From assembly GCF_964340395.1 (NCBI RefSeq), contig NC_135556.1, forward strand, positions 4,547,501 to 4,611,500: 64,000 nucleotides of DNA. The letters are read 5' to 3'. Source of the DNA: Glandiceps talaboti. Taxonomy: Eukaryota; Hemichordata; Enteropneusta; Spengelidae. A program made the position numbers and the translations under genes. Under the pieces are notes generated by a model. That model was not told the DNA's origin, did not search any database, and worked only from the letters and a program-made list of their open reading frames with translations. Numbering within the stretch: the stretch's first letter is position 1; the number at the start of each line of letters is the position of its first letter. Shown piece by piece: positions 51,401 to 64,000 of this stretch.

Positions 51401-54400
51401 AAATATTACTTCATTCGGCTACAATCTACTTGTGACATAAGGTTATCTCTACTTGTCATGTGCTAAACAGTGAAAAAAGACACACAAGATAACTTGTACT
51501 TTCAATTGGTGAAGGAAAAAAATATTGGGCAACAAAACCTTTTAGATTCTAATATTTACTCTTGAAGTTGCCAATACTCAACTTAACCTCTTTGAACAGA
51601 TATTACCACTTATTATGAAATTATGCTAATCTCCAAAATATTACTTCATTCAGCTATAATCTACTTGTGACATAAGGTTGTCACTACTTGTCATGTGCTT
51701 AGTACTGACAAAAGACACTTTAGTAAACTTGTACTTACTATTGGTGAAGGAAAAATAATATTGGGCAACAAAACCTAATGACCATTTTCAGTAATTTTAC
51801 AATTCCAAACTCTTCACTTACTTCTTCTGCTTCTTGATTGCCTGTCTGATCTTCATCAGCCATCTGTGTTCGTGCCATCTTGCTTGGCCTTGGAGTTCCA
51901 TCCTGAAAGGAATGAATCAAACAATACAGGATAAACTTATTGATGGAATGAAATAAAAGTCATTTACATTTTAATATTTACACTTAAAGTTGCAACTACT
52001 GAAATTAACCTCTTTGAAAAGATATTACCACTGATAATAAAATTATGCTACTCTCCAAAATATTACTTCATTCAGCTACAATCTACTTGTGACATAAGGT
52101 TGTCACTACTTGCCATGTGCTTAGTACTGACAAAAGACCCTTTAGTTAACTTGTACTTTCTATTAGTGAAGGAAAAATAATATTGGGCAACAAAACCTAA
52201 TGACCATTTTCAACAATTTTACAATTCCAAAATCTTCACTTACTTCTTCTGCTTCTTGATTAGCTGTCTGATCTTCATCTGCCATCTGTGTTCGTGCCAT
52301 CTTGCTTGGCCTTGGAGTTCCATCCTGAAAGGAATGAATCAAACAATACAGGATAAACTTATTGATGGAATGAAATAAAAGTCATTTACATTTTAATATT
52401 TACACTTAAAGTTGCAACTACTGAAATTAACCTCTTTGAAAAGATATTACCACTGATAATAAAATTATGCTACTCTCCAAAATATTACTTCATTCAGCTA
52501 CAATCTACTTGTGACATAAGGTTGTCACTACTTGCCATGTGCTTAGTACTGACAAAAGACCCTTTAGTTAACTTGTACTTTCCATTAGTGAAGGAAAACT
52601 AATATTGGGCAACAAAACCTAATGACCATTTTCAGTAATTTTACAATTCCAAAATCTTCACTTACTTCTTCTGCTTCTTGATTAGCTGTCTGATCTTCAT
52701 CTGCCATCTGTGTTCGTGCCATCTTGCTTGGCCTTGGAGTTCCATCCTGAAAGGAATGAATCAAACAATACAGTATAAACTTATTGATGGAATGAAATAA
52801 AAGTCATTTAGATTCTAAAGTTTACACTTAAAGTTGCCACTACTCAAATTAACCATTTTGAAAAGATATTACCACTGATAATAAAATTATGCTAATATCC
52901 AAAATATTACCTTATTCAGCTACAATCTACTTGTGACATAAGGTTATCTCTACTTGTCATGTGCTAAACAGTGAAAAAAGACACATTAGATAACTTGTAC
53001 TTTCAATTGGTGAAGGAAAAAAATATTGGGCAACAAAACCTTTTAGATTCTAACATTTACTCTTGAAGTTGCCAATACTCAACTTAACCTCTTTGAAAAG
53101 ATATTACCACTTGTTATGAATTTATGCTAATCTCCAAAATATTACTTCATTCAGCTATAATCTACTTGTGACATAAGGTTGTCACTACTTGTCATGTGCT
53201 TAGTACTGACAAAAGACACTTTAGTAAACTTGTACTTTCTATTGGTGAAGGAAAAATAATATTGGGCAACAAAACCTAATGACCATTTTCAGTAATTTTA
53301 CAATTCCAAAATCTTCACTTACTTCTTCTGCTTCTTGATTGCCTGTCTGATCTTCATCTGCCATCTGTGTTCGTGCCATCTTGCTTGGCCTTGGAGTTCC
53401 ATCCTGAAAGGAATGAATCAAACAATACAGGATAAACTTATTGATGGAATGAAATAAAAGTCATTTACATTTTAATATTTACACTTAAAGTTGCAACTAC
53501 TGAAATTAACCTCTTTGAAAAGATATTACCACTGATAATAAAATTATGCTACTCTCCAAAATATTACTTCATTCAGCTACAATCTACTTGTGACATAAGG
53601 TTGTCACTACTTGCCATGTGCTTAGTACTGACAAAATACCCTTTAGTAAACTTGTACTTTCCATTAGTGAAGGAAAAATAATATTGGGCAACAAAACCTA
53701 ATGACCATTTTCAGTAATTTTACAATTCCAAAATCTTCACTTACTTCTTCTGCTTCTTGATTAGCTGTCTGATCTTCATCTGCCATCTGTGTTCGTGCCA
53801 TCTTCCTTGGCCTTGGAGTTCCATCCTGAAAGGAATGAATCAAACAATACAGTATAAACTTATTGATGGAATGAAATAAAAGTCATTTAGATTCTAAAGT
53901 TTACACTTAAAGTTGCCACTACTCAAATTAACCATTTTGAAAAGATATTACCACTGATAATAAAATTATGCTAATATCCAAAATATTACTTCATTCAGCT
54001 ACAATCTACTTATGACATAAGGTTATCTCTACTTGTCATGTGCTAAACAGTGAAAAAAGACACATTAGATAACTTGTACTTTCAATTGGTGAAGGAAAAA
54101 AATATTGGGCAACAAAACCTTTTAGATTCTAACATTTACTCTTGAAGTTGCCAATACTCAACTTAACCTCTTTGAAAAGATATTACCACTTGTTATGAAT
54201 TTATGCTAATCTCCAAAATATTACTTCATTCAGCTATAATCTACTTGTGACATAAGGTTGTCACTACTTGTCATGTGCTTAGTACTGACAAAAGACACTT
54301 TAGTAAACTTGTACTTCCTATTGGTGAAGGAAAAATAATATTGGGCAACAAAACCTAATGACCATTTTCAGTAACTTTACAATTCCAAAATCTTCACTTA

Positions 54401-57400
54401 CTTCTTCTGCTTCTTGATTGCCTGTCTGATCTTCATCTGCCATCTAGGTTCGTGCCATCTTCCTTGGCCTTGGAGTTCCATCCTGAAAGGAATGAATCAA
54501 ACAATACAGGATAAACTTATTGATGGAATGAAATAAAAGTCATTTACAATTTAATATTTACACTTAAAGTTGCAACTACTGAAATTAACCTCTTTGAAAA
54601 GATATTACCACTGATAATAAAATTATGCTAATATCCAAAATATTACTTCATTCAGCTACAATCTACTTGTGACATAAGGTTATCTCTACTTGTCATGTGC
54701 TAAACAGTGAAAAAAGACACATTAGATAACTTGTACTTTCAATTGGTGAAGGAAAAAAATATTGGGCAACAAAACCTTTTAGATTCTAACATTTACTCTT
54801 GAAGTAGCCAAAACTCAACTTAACCTCTTTGAAAAGATATTCCAACTTGTTATGAATTTATGCTAATCTCCAAAATATTACTTCATTCAGCTATAATCTA
54901 CTTGTGACATAAGGTTGTCACTACTTGCCATGTGCTTAGTACTGATAAAAGACACTTTAGTAAACTTGTACTTTCTATTGGTGAAGGAAAAATAATATTG
55001 GGCAACAAAACCTAATGACCATTTTCAGTAATTTTACAATTCCAAACTCTTCACTTACTTCTTCTGCTTCTTGATTACCTGTCTGATCTTCATCTGCCAT
55101 CTGTGTTCGTGCCATCTTCCTTGGCCTTGGAGTTCCATCCTGAAAGGAATGAATCAAACAATACAGGATAAACTTATTGATGGTATGAAATAAAAGTCAT
55201 TTAGATTTTAATATTTACACACTTAAAGTTGCAACTACTGAAATTAACCTCTTTGAAAAGATATTACCACTGATAATAAAATTATGCTACTCTCCAAAAT
55301 ATTACTTCATTCAGCTACAATCTACTTGTGACATAAGGTTGTCACTACTTGCCATGTGCTTAGTACTGACAAAAGACCCTTTAGTTAACTTGTACTTTCC
55401 ATTAGTGAAGAAAAAAATATTGGGCAACAAAACCTTTTAGATTCTAATATTTACTCTTGAAGTTACCAATACTCAACTTAACCTCTTTGAACAGATATTA
55501 CCACTTGTTATGAAATTATGCTAATCTCCAAAATATTACTTCATTCAGCTATAATCTACTTGTGACATAAGGTTGTCACTACTTGTCATGTGCTTAGTAC
55601 TGACAAAAGACACTTTAGTAAACTTGTACTTTCTATTGGTGAAGGAAAAATAATATTGGGCAACAAAACCTAATGACCATTTTCAGTAATTTTACAATTC
55701 CAAACTCTTCACTTACTTCTTCTGCTTCTTGATTGCCTGTCTGATCTTCATCAGCCATCTGTGTTCGTGCCATCTTGCTTGGCCTTGGAGTTCCATCCTG
55801 AAAGGAATGAATCAAACAATACAGGATAAACTTATTGATGGAATGAAATAAAAGTCATTTACATTTTAATATTTACTCTTAAAGTTGCAACTACTGAAAT
55901 TAACCTCTTTGAAAAGATATTACCACTGATAATAAAATTATGCTACTCTCCAAAATATTACTTCATTCAGCTACAATCTACTTGTGACATAAGGTTGTCA
56001 CTACTTGCCATGTGCTTAGTACTGACAAAAGACCCTTTAGTTAACTTGTACTTTCTATTAGTGAAGGAAAAATAATATTGGGCAACAAAACCTAATGACC
56101 ATTTTCAATAATTTTACAATTCCAAAATCTTCACTTACTTCTTCTGCTTCTTGATTAGCTGTCTGATCTTCATCTGCCATCTGTGTTCGTGCTATCTTCC
56201 TTGGCCTTGGAGTTCCATCCTGAAAGGAATGAATCAAACAATACAGGATAAACTTATTGATGGAATGAAATAAAAGTCATTTACATTTTAATATTTACAC
56301 TTAAAGTTGCAACTACTGAAATTAACCTCTTTGAAAAGATATTACCACTGATAACAAAATTATGCTACTCTCCAAAATATTACTTCATTCAGCTACAATC
56401 TACTTGTGACATAAGGTTGTCACTACTTGCCATGTGCTTAGTACTGACAAAAGACCCTTTAGTTAACTTGTACTTTCCATTAGTGAAGGAAAAATAATAT
56501 TGGGCAACAAAACCTAATGACCATTTTCAGTAATTTTACAATTCCAAAATCTTCACTTACTTCTTCTGCTTCTTGATTAGCTGTCTGATCTTCATCTGCC
56601 ATCTGTGTTCGTGCCATCTTCCTTGGCCTTGGAGTTCCATCCTGAAAGGAATGAATCAAACAATACAGTATAAACTTATTGATGGAATGAAATAAAAGTC
56701 ATTTAGATTCTAAAGTTTACACTTAAAGTTGCCACTACTCAAATTAACCATTTTGAAAAGATATTACCACTGATAATAAAATTATGCTAATATCCAAAAT
56801 ATTACCTTATTCAGCTACAATCTACTTGTGACATAAGGTTATCTCTACTTGTCATGTGCTAAACAGTGAAAAAAGACACATTAGATAACTTGTACTTTCA
56901 ATTGGTGAAGGAAAAAAATATTGGGCAACAAAACCTTTTAGATTCTAACATTTACTCTTGAAGTTGCCAATACTCAACTTAACCTCTTTGAAAAGATATT
57001 ACCACTTGTTATGAAATTATGCTAATCTCCAAAATATTACTTCATTCAGCTATAATCTACTTGTGACATAAGGTTGTCACTACTTGTCATGTGCTTAGTA
57101 CTGACAAAAGACACTTTAGTAAACTTGTACTTTCTATTGGTGAAGGAAAAATAATATTGGGCAACAAAACCTAATGACCATTTTCAGTAATTTTACAATT
57201 CCAAAATCTTCACTTACTTCTTCTGCTTCTTGATTGCCTGTCTGATCTTCATCTGCCATCTGTGTTCGTGCCATCTTGCTTGGCCTTGGAGTTCCATCCT
57301 GAAAGGAATGAATCAAACAATACAGGATAAACTTATTGATCGAATGAAATAAAAGTCATTTACATTTTAATATTTACACTTAAAGTTTCAACTACTGAAA

Positions 57401-60400
57401 TTAACCTCTTTGAAAAGATATTACCACTGATAATAAAATTATGCTACTCTCCAAAATATTACTTCATTCAGCTACAATCTACTTGTGACATAAGGTTGTC
57501 ACTACTTGCCATGTGCTTAGTACTGACAAAATACCCTTTAGTAAACTTGTACTTTCCATTAGTGAAGGAAAAATAATATTGGGCAACAAAACCTAATGAC
57601 CATTTTCAGTAATTTTACAATTCCAAAATCTTCACTTACTTCTTCTGCTTCTTGATTAGCTGTCTGATCTTCATCTGCCATCTGTGTTCGTGCCATCTTG
57701 CTTGGCCTTGGAGTTCCATCCTGAAAGGAATGAATCAAACAATACAGGATAAACTTATTGATCGAATGAAATAAAAGTCATTTACATTTTAATATTTACA
57801 CTTAAAGTTGCAACTACTGAAATTAACCTCTTTGAAAAGATATTACCACTGATAATAAAATTATGCTACTCTCCAAAATATTACTTCATTCAGCTACAAT
57901 CTACTTGTGACATAAGGTTGTCACTACTTGCCATGTGCTTAGTACTGACAAAAGACCCTTTAGTTAACTTGTACTTTCCATTAGTGAAGGAAAAATAATA
58001 TTGGGCAACAAAACCTAATGACCATTTTCAGTAATTTTACAATTCCAAAATCTTCACTTACTTCTTCTGCTTCTTGATTAGCTGTCTGATCTTCATCTGC
58101 CATCTGTGTTCGTGCCATCTTGCTTGGCCTTGGAGTTCCATCCTGAAAGGAATGAATCAAACAATACAGTATAAACTTATTGATGGAATGAAATAAAAGT
58201 CATTTAGATTCTAAAGTTTACACTTAAAGTTGCCACTACTCAAATTAACCATTTTGAAAAGATATTACCACTGATAATAAAATTATGCTAATATCCAAAA
58301 TATTACCTTATTCAGCTAGAATCTACTTGTGACATAAGGTTATCTCTACTTGTCATGTGCTAAACAGTGAAAAAAGACACATTAGATAACTTGTACTTTC
58401 AATTGGTGAAGGAAAAAAATATTGGGCAACAAAACCTTTTAGATTCTAACATTTACTCTTGAAGTTGCCAATACTCAACTTAACCTCTTTGAAAAGATAT
58501 TACCACTTGTTATGAAATTATGCTAATCTCCAAAATATTACTTCATTCAGCTATAATCTACTTGTGACATAAGGTTGTCACTACTTGTCATGTGCTTAGT
58601 ACTGACAAAAGACACTTTAGTAAACTTGTACTTTCTATTGGTGAAGGAAAAATAATATTGGGCAACAAAACCTAATGACCATTTTCAGTAATTTTACAAT
58701 TCCAAAATCTTCACTTACTTCTTCTGCTTCTTGATTGCCTGTCTGATCTTCATCTGCCATCTGTGTTCGTGCCATCTTGCTTGGCCTTGGAGTTCCATCC
58801 TGAAAGGAATGAATCAAACAATACAGGATAAACTTATTGATGGAATGAAATAAAAGTCATTTACATTTTAATATTTACACTTAAAGTTGCAACTACTGAA
58901 ATTAACCTCTTTGAAAAGATATTACCACTGATAATAAAATTATGCTACTCTCCAAAATATTACTTCATTCAGCTATAATCTACTTGTGACATAAGGTTGT
59001 CACTACTTGCCATGTGCTTAGTACTGACAAAAGACCCTTTAGTTAACTTGTACTTTCTATTAGTGAAGGAAAAATAATATTGGGCAACAAAACCTAATGA
59101 CCATTTTCAATAATTTTACAATTCCAAAATCTTCACTTACTTCTTCTGCTTCTTGATTAGCTGTCTGATCTTCATCTGCCATCTGTGTTCGTGCCATCTT
59201 GCTTGGCCTTGGAGTTCCATCCTGAAAGGAATGAATCAAACAATACAGGATAAACTTATTGATGGAATGAAATAAAAGTCATTTACATTTTAATATTTAC
59301 ACTTAAAGTTGCAACTACTGAAATTAACCTCTTTGAAAAGATATTACCACTGATAATAAAATTATGCTACTCTCCAAAATATTACTTCATTCAGCTACAA
59401 TCTACTTGTGACATAAGGTTGTCACTACTTGCCATGTGCTTAGTACTGACAAAAGACCCTTTAGTTAACTTGTACTTTCCATTAGTGAAGGAAAAATAAT
59501 ATTGGGCAACAAAACCTAATGACCATTTTCAGTAATTTTACAATTCCAAAATCTGCACTTACTTCTTCTGCTTCTTGATTGCCTGTCTGATCTTCATCTG
59601 CCATCTGTGTTCGTGCCATCTTGCTTGGCCTTGGAGTTCCATCCTGAAAGGAATGAATCAAACAATACAGGATAAACTTATTGATGGAATGAAATAAAAG
59701 TCATTTACATTTTAATATTTACACTTAAAGTTGCAACTACTGAAATTAACCTCTTTGAAAAGATATTACCACTGATAATAAAATTATGCTACTCTCCAAA
59801 ATATTACTTCATTCAGCTATAATCTACTTGTGACATAAGGTTGTCATTACTTGCCATGTGCTTAGTACTGACAAAAGACCCTTTAGTTAACTTGTACTTT
59901 CTATTAGTGAAGGAAAAATAATATTGGGCAACAAAACCTAATGACCATTTTCAGTAATTTTACAATTCCAAAATCTTCACTTACTTCTTCTGCTTCTTGA
60001 TTAGCTGTCTGATCTTCATCTGCCATCTGTGTTCGTGCCATCTTGCTTGGCCTTGGAGTTCCATCCTGAAAGGAATGAATCAAACAATACAGTATAAACT
60101 TATTGATGGAATGAAATAAAAGTCATTTAGATTCTAAAGTTTACACTTAAAGTTGCCACTACTCAAATTAACCATTTTGAAAAGATATTACCACTGATAA
60201 TAAAATTATGCTAATATCCAAAATATTACCTTATTCAGCTACAATCTACTTGTGACATAAGGTTATCTCTACTTGTCATGTGCTAAACAGTGAAAAAAGA
60301 CACATTAGATAACTTGTACTTTCAATTGGTGAAGGAAAAAAATATTGGGCAACAAAACCTTTTAGATTCTAATATTTACTCTTGAAGTTGCCAATACTCA

Positions 60401-63400
60401 ACTTAACCTCTTTGAACAGATATTACCACTTGTTATGAAATTATGCTAATCTCCAAAATATTACTTCATTCAGCTATAATCTACTTGTGACATAAGGTTG
60501 TCACTACTTGTCATGTGCTTAGTACTGACAAAAGACACTTTAGTAAACTTGTACTTTCTATTAGTGAAGGAAAAATAATATTGGGCAACAAAACGTAATG
60601 ACCATTTTCAATAATTTTACAATTCCAAAATCTTCACTTACTTCTTCTGCTTCTTGATTGCCTGTCTGATCTTTATCAGCCATCTGTGTTCGTGCCATCT
60701 TGCTTGGCCTTGGAGTTCCATCCTGAAAGGAATGAATCAAACAATACAGGATAAACTTATTGATGGAATGAAATAAAAGTCATTTAGATTCTAAAGTTTA
60801 CACTTAAAGTTGCAACTACTGAAATTAACCTCTTTGAAAAGATATTACCACTGATAATAAAATTATGCTACTCTCCAAAATATTACTTCATTCAGCTACA
60901 ATCTACTTGTGACATAAGGTTGTCACTACTTGCCATGTGCTTAGTACTGACAAAAGACCCTTTAGTTAACTTGTACTTTCCATTAGTGAAGGAAAAATAA
61001 TATTGGGCAACAAAACCTAATGACCATTTTCAGTAATTTTACAATTCCAAAATCTTCACTTACTTCTTCTGCTTCTTGATTAGCTGTCTGATCTTCATCT
61101 GCCATCTGTGTTCGTGCCATCTTCCTTGGCCTTGGAGTTCCATCCTGAAAGGAATGAATCAAACAATACAGTATAAACTTATTGATGGAATGAAATAAAA
61201 GTCATTTAGATTCTAAAGTTTACACTTAAAGTTGCCACTACTCAAATTAACCATTTTGAAAAGATATTACCACTGATAATAAAATTATGCTAATATCCAA
61301 AATATTACCTTATTCAGCTACAATCTACTTGTGACATAAGGTTATCTCTACTTGTCATGTGCTAAACAGTGAAAAAAGACACATTAGATAACTTGTACTT
61401 TCAATTGGTGAAGGAAAAAAATATTGGGCAACAAAACCTTTTAGATTCTAACATTTACTCTTGAAGTTGCCAATACTCAACTTAACCTCTTTGAAAAGAT
61501 ATTACCACTTGTTATGAAATTATGCTAATCTCCAAAATATTACTTCATTCAGCTATAATCTACTTGTGACATAAGGTTGTCACTACTTGTCATGTGCTTA
61601 GTACTGACAAAAGACACTTTAGTAAACTTGTACTTTCTATTGGTGAAGGAAAAATAATATTGGGCAACAAAACCTAATGACCATTTTCAGTAATTTTACA
61701 ATTCCAAAATCTTCACTTACTTCTTCTGCTTCTTGATTGCCTGTCTGATCTTCATCTGCCATCTGTGTTCGTGCCATCTTGCTTGGCCTTGGAGTTCCAT
61801 CCTGAAAGGAATGAATCAAACAATACAGGATAAACTTATTGATGGAATGAAATAAAAGTCATTTACATTTTAATATTTACACTTAAAGTTGCAACTACTG
61901 AAATTAACCATTTTGAAAAGATATTACCACTGATAATAAAATTATGCTACTCTCCAAAATATTACTTCATTCAGCTACAATCTACTTGTGACATAAGGTT
62001 GTCACTACTTGCCATGTGCTTAGTACTGACAAAAGACCCTTTAGTTAACTTGTACTTTCCATTAGTGAAGGAAAAATAATATTGGGCAACAAAACCTAAT
62101 GACCATTTTCAGTAATTTTACAATTCCAAAATCTTCACTTACTTCTTCTGCTTCTTGATTAGCTGTCTGATCTTCATCTGCCATCTGTGTTCGTGCCATC
62201 TTCCTTGGCCTTGGAGTTCCATCCTGAAAGGAATGAATCAAACAATACAGTATAAACTTATTGATAGAATGAAATAAAAGTCATTTAGATTCTAAAGTTT
62301 ACACTTAAAGTTGCCACTACTCAAATTAACCATTTTGAAAAGATATTACCACTGATAATAAAATTATGCTAATATCCAAAATATTACTTCATTCGGCTAC
62401 AATCTACTTGTGACATAAGGTTATCTCTACTTGTCATGTGCTAAACAGTGAAAAAAGACACACAAGATAACTTGTACTTTCAATTGGTGAAGGAAAAAAA
62501 TATTGGGCAACAAAACCTTTTAGATTCTAATATTTACTCTTGAAGTTGCCAATACTCAACTTAACCTCTTTGAACAGATATTACCACTTATTATGAAATT
62601 ATGCTAATCTCCAAAATATTACTTCATTCAGCTATAATCTACTTGTGACATAAGGTTGTCACTACTTGTCATGTGCTTAGTACTGACAAAAGACACTTTA
62701 GTAAACTTGTACTTACTATTGGTGAAGGAAAAATAATATTGGGCAACAAAACCTAATGACCATTTTCAGTAATTTTACAATTCCAAACTCTTCACTTACT
62801 TCTTCTGCTTCTTGATTGCCTGTCTGATCTTCATCAGCCATCTGTGTTCGTGCCATCTTGCTTGGCCTTGGAGTTCCATCCTGAAAGGAATGAATCAAAC
62901 AATACAGGATAAACTTATTGATGGAATGAAATAAAAGTCATTTACATTTTAATATTTACACTTAAAGTTGCAACTACTGAAATTAACCTCTTTGAAAAGA
63001 TATTACCACTGATAATAAAATTATGCTACTCTCCAAAATATTACTTCATTCAGCTACAATCTACTTGTGACATAAGGTTGTCACTACTTGCCATGTGCTT
63101 AGTACTGACAAAAGACCCTTTAGTTAACTTGTACTTTCTATTAGTGAAGGAAAAATAATATTGGGCAACAAAACCTAATGACCATTTTCAACAATTTTAC
63201 AATTCCAAAATCTTCACTTACTTCTTCTGCTTCTTGATTAGCTGTCTGATCTTCATCTGCCATCTGTGTTCGTGCCATCTTGCTTGGCCTTGGAGTTCCA
63301 TCCTGAAAGGAATGAATCAAACAATACAGGATAAACTTATTGATGGAATGAAATAAAAGTCATTTACATTTTAATATTTACACTTAAAGTTGCAACTACT

Positions 63401-63724
63401 GAAATTAACCTCTTTGAAAAGATATTACCACTGATAATAAAATTATGCTACTCTCCAAAATATTACTTCATTCAGCTACAATCTACTTGTGACATAAGGT
63501 TGTCACTACTTGCCATGTGCTTAGTACTGACAAAAGACCCTTTAGTTAACTTGTACTTTCCATTAGTGAAGGAAAACTAATATTGGGCAACAAAACCTAA
63601 TGACCATTTTCAGTAATTTTACAATTCCAAAATCTTCACTTACTTCTTCTGCTTCTTGATTAGCTGTCTGATCTTCATCTGCCATCTGTGTTCGTGCCAT
63701 CTTGCTTGGCCTTGGAGTTCCATC
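33476..63724 (-). CDS. Sixty 81-nt tandem exons of a putative repeat-protein gene (partial)
   Basis: On the minus strand each cassette is preceded by TTCCTTTCAG and followed by GTAAGT, intact in every copy I read. Plus-strand cassette left ends: 33476, 33906, 34327, 34800, 35353, 35775, 36196, 36669, 37222, 37644, 38283, 38705, 39127, 39784, 40205, 40844, 41266, 41688, 42345, 42767, 43424, 44081, 44739, 45161, 45583, 46240, 46662, 47084, 47741, 48163, 48585, 49007, 49664, 50086, 50743, 51165, 51822, 52244, 52666, 53323, 53745, 54402, 55059, 55717, 56139, 56561, 57218, 57640, 58062, 58719, 59141, 59563, 59985, 60642, 61064, 61721, 62143, 62800, 63222, 63644. Each is 81 nt, so any number can be joined or skipped without a frameshift. 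Phase-0 reading gives a hydrophilic 27-residue repeat starting DGTPRPRKMART and ending QEAEE. The alternative phase gives a basic, Trp-containing repeat starting MELQGQGRWHEH. The third phase has a stop in nearly every copy. First and last exons are not identified; a non-coding satellite is possible. Confidence 0.5.
33840..37610. repeat. 1,869-bp higher-order tandem duplication
   Basis: Cassettes at 33906, 34327, 34800 and 35353 recur at 35775, 36196, 36669 and 37222, always 1,869 bp apart, with the same private variants (for example the TGTGTCTTAATTGCC cassette and the 553-bp spacing). The two copies look identical by eye. Confidence 0.9.
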
Positions 63725-64000
63725 CTGAAAGGAATGAATCAAACAATACAGTATAAACTTATTGATGGAATGAAATAAAAGTCATTTAGATTCTAAAGTT
63801 TACACTTAAAGTTGCCACTACTCAAATTAACCATTTTGAAAAGATATTACCACTGATAATAAAATTATGCTAATATCCAAAATATTACCTTATTCAGCTA
63901 CAATCTACTTGTGACATAAGGTTATCTCTACTTGTCATGTGCTAAACAGTGAAAAAAGACACATTAGATAACTTGTACTTTCAATTGGTGAAGGAAAAAA
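42700..64000. repeat. 10,978-bp higher-order tandem duplication
   Basis: Every cassette from 42767 to 52666 has a partner exactly 10,978 bp to the right (53745 to 63644). Rare variants are shared: the CTAGGTTCG cassette (43424/54402), TGCTATCTTCC (45161/56139), ATCTGCACTTAC (48585/59563) and GGAAAACTAATATT (about 52592/63570). The unit contains 21 cassettes with twelve short and nine long spacings. Only about a dozen differences are visible over more than 10 kb. Confidence 0.9.

Larger units (their letters stand above)
33345..64000 (-). repeat. 422-bp monomer tandem array with an 81-nt splice-flanked cassette
   Basis: At least 30.6 kb, running off the right edge. The basic monomer is 422 bp (81-nt cassette plus 341 bp). 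A variant spacing of about 657 bp (639 twice) occurs 21 times, where a monomer has lost 187 bp including the cassette, fused at CAAAACCTTTTAGATTCT. The first and leftmost monomers are most diverged, as is usual at the edges of homogenising arrays; spacings there are 430, 421, 473 and 553. A recurring 422+422+657 pattern gives a 1,501-bp higher-order unit. Confidence 0.95.

Noticed and set aside
33345-64000. CRISPR-like array
   Set aside because: Monomers are 422 bp with near-identical content and no unique spacers; other features are eukaryotic.

Overview
The window looks like nuclear DNA from an animal, probably a marine or other aquatic invertebrate. The reasons are spliceosomal GT-AG signals, retroelement families common in invertebrates (a Penelope-like reverse transcriptase and a LINE with ORF1 and endonuclease remains), a PIF/Harbinger-like DNA transposon, abundant microsatellites and very long tandem arrays. 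I cannot name the species. Almost everything recognisable is mobile or tandemly duplicated; no conserved single-copy housekeeping gene is visible.

Layout. 1-2.3 kb: AT-rich sequence without a recognised gene, a C/G-tract element end and a long (TA)n. 2.3-6.7 kb: a minus-strand Penelope-like reverse transcriptase gene, cut in two by a 2.0-kb TTA-flanked element. 6.7-10.4 kb: segment A, a 3.7-kb block with broken LINE ORF1 and endonuclease and several hairpins; a second copy, segment B, lies at 28.7-32.3 kb. Between them, 11.5-27.8 kb is a stepwise tandem duplication of one module: a 58-bp minisatellite array, a ~1-kb spacer ending in (CAGA)n(CA)n, and a single-exon coiled-coil gene. The spacer occurs four times, the array three times and the coiled-coil gene twice (one intact, one decayed). 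Several duplication borders fall exactly in (CA)n tracts.

33.3-64.0 kb and beyond the right edge: a tandem array of a 422-bp monomer. On the minus strand each full monomer holds an 81-nt cassette with a good 3' splice site (TTCCTTTCAG) before it and a consensus 5' splice site (GTAAGT) after it. I count 60 cassettes, all 81 nt and frame-neutral. In 21 further places a monomer has lost 187 bp including the cassette, giving a 657-bp spacing. Higher-order duplications of 1,869 bp and 10,978 bp lie on top of this. Either this is part of a gene with an extraordinarily amplified symmetric exon, or it is a satellite carrying perfect splice signals. This is the most unusual object in the window; RNA data would decide between the two. 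The coding frame is not settled by the sequence.

The genes do not form a pathway. The window is a record of transposition, unequal exchange and conversion.
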